From contig JAUWQK010000027.1 of the NCBI GenBank assembly GCA_030611115.1, positions 1 to 9,838 of the forward strand: DNA of 9,838 nucleotides, written 5' to 3'. The number at the start of each line of letters is the position of its first letter. The stretch's first letter is position 1. The position numbers and the translations under genes were made by a program. Positions 6,269-9,838 of this stretch are shown here, in pieces. Under the pieces are notes generated by a model. That model did no database searches. It was not told the origin of the DNA and saw only the letters and a program-made list of their open reading frames with translations. This stretch comes from Deltaproteobacteria bacterium. GTDB taxonomy: Bacteria > Desulfobacterota > Desulfobacteria > Desulfobacterales > ETH-SRB1.

Positions 6269-7121
6269 AAACCTCCCTATGATTCCCGGCAGATAATTCA
6301 TCCTTAACAAGATTTACAACAATACGATCCACGTGATTCAAATCAATAGAATTGAAATCCGGAAAACATCTCTTTTCCTTCAGGTAAAAAAGTACGCTTT
6401 CAAGCCTTTCATACTTGTCCGGATAATCATAATAGCCCAGCTTTATTACTCTTGCTTGATCAAATGCATACAGGGTAAGACCTGTTTGTCTGTCAACCCG
6501 GATTTTTCTTATTCTCCTGTTTGGAAGAATGCTGTCAGTCTCCCGGCCAAGACGTAAAACTTCCATTACTGCATTAAAGGATGTGCTGCGTGGCTCACCG
6601 GAAACATTCAGGTCTGAAAATTGAAGTCCGCTGACAATTGGCAAAACACCAGGATCCGATGCAGTCCATTCTTTAAATACTTCTCCATTAACGTTTATCA
6701 GGAACCTGCGACCAAGATCTAAAATGGCAAGCGGTTCATGCTCTTCAATTCCGATAGTTATTATGTCAGGCAGTTCTCTCCTGACCTCAGCCTCGGCTAT
6801 CCATGAATGCGCCAGCAATCTGTTTCTTATTATTGAAAGATTTACGGAAAGAATATTTATTCCTTTATTTATATTTGCCTGTTCAAGAATCTGCTGTTTT
6901 GAAAGTCGATGCGCTCCTCTGACAACTATGTTATCAGCCCTGAAATAGTCGCATTGTGTAATGAAATCGTGCGCCAGAATAAAAACAAAACTCATTACAA
7001 TTAAAATGGCGACTACGGTCACTACCTCAAAACAAAAAATAAAGCGCTGCAATATTTTGGCACGTCTTTTAGTTGATGTGCCCTTGTAATAATTTTTCCT
7101 TATATGCTTATTGCCCAACAA
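6267..7121 (-). CDS. ftsQ: Cell division protein FtsQ (DivIB family), TTG start
   Basis: FtsQ is a bitopic inner-membrane protein that links cytoplasmic and periplasmic parts of the divisome and interacts with FtsL/FtsB. The 284 residues show a basic cytoplasmic N-terminus (KRRAKILQR, 18-26) and one membrane helix (about 29-51). A POTRA-like domain follows, with typical phrases VVRGAHRLSKQQIL (66-79) and WIAEAEVRRELPDIITIGIEEHEPLA (split at 107-120 and 121-132). The FtsQ-type domain follows, including LINVNGEVF and LPIVSGL. The start is a TTG at 7121. The strong GGAGGT at 7128-7133, six bases upstream, supports it, and no ATG lies between there and the membrane helix. The start lies inside murB (14-bp overlap), so translational coupling to MurB synthesis is likely. 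The final codons (EV and stop) reach the spacer repeat. Confidence 0.93.
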   Translation of the reverse strand: MLGNKHIRKNYYKGTSTKRRAKILQRFIFCFEVVTVVAILIVMSFVFILAHDFITQCDYFRADNIVVRGAHRLSKQQILEQANINKGINILSVNLSIIRNRLLAHSWIAEAEVRRELPDIITIGIEEHEPLAILDLGRRFLINVNGEVFKEWTASDPGVLPIVSGLQFSDLNVSGEPRSTSFNAVMEVLRLGRETDSILPNRRIRKIRVDRQTGLTLYAFDQARVIKLGYYDYPDKYERLESVLFYLKEKRCFPDFNSIDLNHVDRIVVNLVKDELSAGNHREV

Positions 7122-8055
7122 TTTTTACCTCCGGCTCCAGGTTAATGTTGAACTTTTTTGACACCGTTTCCTGAACAAGCTCTATAATGGCCAGTATATC
7201 GGAGGCCGATGCTCTGTCCCTGTTAATAATGAAATTGGCATGTTTTAATGAAATTTCTGCTCCACCTATTGACTTGCCTTTAAGTCCGGCCAGATCAATA
7301 AGCTCTCCCGCTGTTTTCCCGGACAAAGGGTTTTTAAAAAAGCATCCGGCACTTGGGGAACCGGATGGCTGCCTTTCTTTTCTTGCTTTCAAAATTTCCT
7401 CAGCATCTTTTTGAAGTTCCTTAGGGTCTGAAGGATGCAGATAAAAGCAACCTCCCATTATAATGGCCTGTCTTTTATTAACTTTTTTTACTTCATCTTT
7501 CAGAGACAGTTTCCTGTATTCAAAGTCCAAATTTTCTTTCATGATTATTTTAGTATTACCGTCAGGCAGCAAAATCTTTATGGAATCAAGAACGCCTTTT
7601 ATTGATCCATGGGCAGTTCCGGCATTCATCATTATTCCTCCACCCACCGTACCGGGAATGCCAATGGCAAAATTCATACCTTTGAGACCATTCTTAACAG
7701 CAAAAGAGCAAAGAGCCTGCATCCTTGCCCCAGCCAGGGCAGTAACAATAATACCATCTCTTCCCATATCTCTTTTAGTAATGCTTCTTAGACATTTCGT
7801 AAGTACAATTACAATTCCGCGTATGCCGCTGTCTTTTACAAGAAGATTCGTCCCGTCTCCGATAACAAGACAAGGAATATCCTTCTGCCGGCACCACCTG
7901 ATAATCTCCACAAGTTCTTCGGGCTTTTCAGGCATGACAAAAGCATCGGCCACACCTCCCACCCGCAAAAATGTGTGCTTCGACATGGATTCATCGAATC
8001 TGACGCTGTTTTTAAACCGGCTTTCAAGCCATATTTTTGAATCAGAATCAAGCAT
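7108..8055 (-). CDS. murB: UDP-N-acetylenolpyruvoylglucosamine reductase MurB
   Basis: This FAD enzyme reduces UDP-GlcNAc-enolpyruvate with NADPH to UDP-MurNAc in the cytoplasm. The 315 residues fit the type II (short) MurB. FAD-binding blocks are RVGGVADA (31-38), VIGDGTNLLV (64-73) and GIPGTVGGGIMMNAG (132-146). The substrate-binding Tyr-Arg is at 180-181 (EYRKLS), and the C-terminal acidic motif is LEPEVKIVG (306-314). The block that normally reads AGSFFKNP reads AGCFFKNP, so Cys238 stands where the proton-donor serine is expected. The ATG at 8055 is set by an in-frame TGA six bases upstream and by the normal N-terminal length. There is no Shine-Dalgarno; repeat sequence lies directly upstream. 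The 3' end overlaps ftsQ by 14 bp. Confidence 0.95.
   Translation of the reverse strand: MLDSDSKIWLESRFKNSVRFDESMSKHTFLRVGGVADAFVMPEKPEELVEIIRWCRQKDIPCLVIGDGTNLLVKDSGIRGIVIVLTKCLRSITKRDMGRDGIIVTALAGARMQALCSFAVKNGLKGMNFAIGIPGTVGGGIMMNAGTAHGSIKGVLDSIKILLPDGNTKIIMKENLDFEYRKLSLKDEVKKVNKRQAIIMGGCFYLHPSDPKELQKDAEEILKARKERQPSGSPSAGCFFKNPLSGKTAGELIDLAGLKGKSIGGAEISLKHANFIINRDRASASDILAIIELVQETVSKKFNINLEPEVKIVGQ
7128..7133 (-). promoter_or_regulatory. ftsQ ribosome binding site inside murB
   Basis: GGAGGT on the minus strand lies six bases before the TTG at 7121, within the codons for the MurB C-terminus. It is what decides for the non-ATG start of ftsQ. Confidence 0.75.
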
Positions 8056-8060
8056 GAGTC

Positions 8061-8171
8061 ATTGAAAAGTGAATATTGAAAAGTGAATATTGAAGGAATT
8101 CTGTCAATTTTTAAAAAGAAACAGAGCGAAGCGATTCCACAAATTTTCACTTCTCACTTCTCACTTTTCAG
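8061..8171. repeat. Inverted arrays of 7-bp units between murC and murB, running into murC
   Basis: The left arm has two perfect 14-bp copies of ATTGAAAAGTGAAT (8061-8074, 8075-8088) plus ATTGAA. It can be read as alternating heptads. The right arm has four heptads: TTTTCAC, TTCTCAC, TTCTCAC and TTTTCAG (8144-8171). The arms are inverse complements in design (TGAAAAGTGA against TCACTTTTCA). The murC stop (8154-8156) and the codons for LKSEK lie inside the right arm. The left arm ends five bases from the murB ATG. Bases 8097-8143 between the arms show no recognisable feature. Confidence 0.8.
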
Positions 8172-9533
8172 TTCTTCCAGCACTTCTTCCCCGACTTTCC
8201 ATACATCTCCTGCACCTAAGGTCAGCAGTATATCTCGCTCTTCTAATATTTCATTCAAATGTAAAACAGCCTCTTTGAAACTTTCTTTGAACACAGCTTC
8301 TTTATGGCCATGTGTCCTGATGCCTTCACAGAGGGTACCGCCATCTATTCCCTCTATCTTTTCTTCGCCCGCAGGATAAATTGGAAGAACTACGAGCAGA
8401 TCTGACTGGTAGAATGAACGCGTAAACTCATTAAAGAGCGCTTTTGTTCTGGTATAGCGGTGCGGCTGAAAAACCGCGATTATACGCCTGTCCGGCCAGC
8501 TTTCTCTTACAGCTCTCAGAGTAGTTTTAATCTCTGTTGGGTGATGCCCGTAATCGTCAATAACTGTAATACCCCTTTTTTCTCCTTTGACCTCAAGCCT
8601 TCGCTGAACACCCTCAAGAGTTTCCAGGGCATGCTTGATAATATCAAAGGGAATATCCAGCTCAACTCCAACAGCAATGCTTGCCAAAGAGTTATAGACA
8701 TTGTGGGTACCGGGAAGATTTAAAGTTATGTTCCCAAGCACATCGCCCATATGATAGATATCAAACCTGCTTTTCTGATTACTGAACACAATGTCTCTTG
8801 CATAAAAGTCAGCCTGTGTGCTCATCCCATAGGTAGTAAAGCGTTTTTTAATCTTCGGGATAAGCTCCTGTATTGGCTCATTATCAAGACAAAGCACGAC
8901 AAGACCATAGAAAGGTATCCTGTCAATGAAACTTAAGAAGACTTCCTTTATGGAAGTTAAGTCCTTATAAAAATCGAGATGCTCTCTGTCTATATTGGTT
9001 ACTACCGCTATAGTGGGCGACATTTTAAGGAAAGACCCATCACTTTCATCAGCTTCGGCTACTATAAAGTCACCTCTGCCAAGCAGTGCATTTGAGTCTA
9101 TGCCTTTAAGTTTACCGCCGATAACCACTGTAGGATCAAGCCCTCCTTTACTCAGGACCGAAGCAATTATTGAAGTTGTTGATGTTTTCCCGTGCGCACC
9201 AGCCACAGCTATGCTGTACTTTAACCGCATAAGTTCGGCCAGCATTTCCGCTCTTGGTATTTGAGGGATTGAGGCTTTTCTTGCAGCAATAACCTCCGGA
9301 TTATCCGCCCCAATTGCAGATGATGTCACAACAACATCAGCTCCGCTGACCTGCTCCGCTGAATGCCCCTCAAATATTATACCGCCAAGCCTTTTCAAAC
9401 GCCTTGTAATGCCTGATGACCTTATGTCAGAGCCCGACACCTTATAGCCTAAATTAAGAAGAAGCTCGGCAATGCCGCTCATTCCTATTCCGCCGATTCC
9501 TACAAAGTGTATGTGGTATTTTTTAAGATACAT
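8154..9533 (-). CDS. murC: UDP-N-acetylmuramate--L-alanine ligase MurC
   Basis: MurC is the ATP-dependent cytoplasmic ligase that adds L-alanine to UDP-MurNAc, the first step of stem-peptide synthesis. The 459 residues are normal for the family. The N-terminal UDP-binding Rossmann domain has FVGIGGIGMSGIAELL (10-25). The ATP loop is AGAHGKTSTT (111-120). The central domain has EADESDGSF (160-168) and TNIDREHLDFY (179-189). The ligase C-terminal domain begins near 320 with DDYGHHPTEIKTTL (326-339), then FQPHRYTRT (355-363) and TLGAGDVWKVGE (438-449). The ATG at 9533 gives the expected N-terminus. The bases upstream are an AT-rich 8-bp repeat with no Shine-Dalgarno. The last residues, KSEK, are encoded in the next spacer's heptad array, so the extreme C-terminus may be specific to this lineage. 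Confidence 0.97.
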   Translation of the reverse strand: MYLKKYHIHFVGIGGIGMSGIAELLLNLGYKVSGSDIRSSGITRRLKRLGGIIFEGHSAEQVSGADVVVTSSAIGADNPEVIAARKASIPQIPRAEMLAELMRLKYSIAVAGAHGKTSTTSIIASVLSKGGLDPTVVIGGKLKGIDSNALLGRGDFIVAEADESDGSFLKMSPTIAVVTNIDREHLDFYKDLTSIKEVFLSFIDRIPFYGLVVLCLDNEPIQELIPKIKKRFTTYGMSTQADFYARDIVFSNQKSRFDIYHMGDVLGNITLNLPGTHNVYNSLASIAVGVELDIPFDIIKHALETLEGVQRRLEVKGEKRGITVIDDYGHHPTEIKTTLRAVRESWPDRRIIAVFQPHRYTRTKALFNEFTRSFYQSDLLVVLPIYPAGEEKIEGIDGGTLCEGIRTHGHKEAVFKESFKEAVLHLNEILEERDILLTLGAGDVWKVGEEVLEELKSEK

Positions 9534-9662
9534 AATTTAAGAATTTAAGAATTTAAGAATTCCGAATTGAAGGATGTTGTCACTTTTAATCCCTCAATCC
9601 CTTAATCCCTCAATTCCTTAATCCCTCAATTCCTCAATTCCTTAATCCCTCAATTCCTTAAT
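9534..9662. repeat. Inverted arrays of 8-bp units between murG and murC, running into murG
   Basis: Nine consecutive 8-bp units of the form YCCTYAAT (CCCTCAAT, TCCTTAAT and variants) occupy 9591-9662. Bases 9583-9590 form a degenerate tenth unit. A second array in roughly inverse orientation, about 3.5 copies of GAATTTAA, lies at 9534-9561 directly against the murC ATG, followed by GAATTGAAGG. The murG stop (9642-9644) and the codons for its last six residues lie inside the right array. Confidence 0.85.
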
Positions 9663-9838
9663 TAACTTATAACAGTCATCAACAATCGCCTCTGCTGCAT
9701 CCGGCCTGCCAAGCTTCTTTGCTATTAAAGCCATATTACTAATGGCCTTGTAATTTGATGCATAGTGCTCGATTTTCTTAGCAAGTGACTTGCCGCTGAG
9801 TTCCTTTTGAAGAATTATTTCCGCAGCGCCTGCATCTG
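9642..9838 (-). CDS. murG: MurG, lipid II-forming GlcNAc transferase, C-terminal end only
   Basis: The last 64 residues are visible. They match the C-terminus of the glycosyltransferase that adds GlcNAc to lipid I at the inner face of the inner membrane. The first complete codon starts at 9836. The recognisable run is DAGAAEIILQKELSGKSLAK, then SNMALIAKKLGRPDAAEAIV, typical of the C-terminal helices of MurG. The sequence ends in KLIKELRD and TAA, where IKELRD is encoded by the 8-bp repeat. The gene continues beyond the right edge, and its catalytic part is not seen. Its place upstream of murC is the usual dcw order. The assignment relies on these helices and on context. Confidence 0.88.
   Translation of the reverse strand, partial: DAGAAEIILQKELSGKSLAKKIEHYASNYKAISNMALIAKKLGRPDAAEAIVDDCYKLIKELRD

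Noticed and set aside
8839..9533. Possible missing ddl or frameshift in the dcw order
   Set aside because: murC and murB are intact and adjacent. Absence of ddl between murB and ftsQ is common in related gene orders, so it is not evidence of loss here.
9534..9662. CRISPR-like array
   Set aside because: Units are 8 bp with no spacers between them. This is a simple tandem repeat, as are the heptad arrays elsewhere.

Overview
The window looks like chromosomal DNA of a Gram-negative anaerobe, most probably a Desulfobacterota (deltaproteobacterial, Desulfobacterales-like) organism. The evidence is a division and cell wall (dcw) segment in the order murG-murC-murB-ftsQ-ftsA-ftsZ without ddl, an ftsZ-linked B12-type radical SAM gene, and a GGGGTCAGACC-ended Y1 transposase unit. 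The taxon is inferred from protein style and gene order. No marker gene is present.

Layout, left to right. Bases 1-331 hold a 5'-truncated IS3-family orfB on the minus strand, open at the window edge. Bases 330-1373 are a compact REP-associated-type (HUH/Y1) transposase unit on the plus strand, bounded by near-identical 21-bp inverted repeats and apparently inserted into that orfB. From 1590 to the right edge every gene is on the minus strand. In transcription order these are the 3' end of murG (9642-9838), murC, murB, ftsQ, ftsA, ftsZ and a radical SAM protein. MurG, MurC and MurB make peptidoglycan precursors. FtsQ, FtsA and FtsZ build the divisome: the Z-ring polymer, its membrane anchor, and the bitopic link to the periplasmic complex. 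The cluster reads as one operon. murB and ftsQ overlap by 14 bp. No convincing intrinsic terminator or internal promoter was seen.

The unusual part is the spacers. Every non-overlapping gene junction from 1373 to 9641 (98-221 bp each) carries short-period (7- or 8-bp) repeats, a long imperfect palindrome, or both. Base sequences differ between spacers, but the design recurs: repeat arms in inverted orientation, with one arm touching or running into the stop codon of the upstream gene. The last codons of MurG and MurC are written in repeat units. Two spacers, after the radical SAM gene and between ftsQ and ftsA, share a homologous element placed identically relative to the stop codon. murC, murB and the radical SAM gene lack a visible Shine-Dalgarno sequence, and in murC and murB repeat sequence lies at the start codon. 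ftsQ, ftsA and ftsZ have strong ones. No gene-free stretch exceeds 300 bases.
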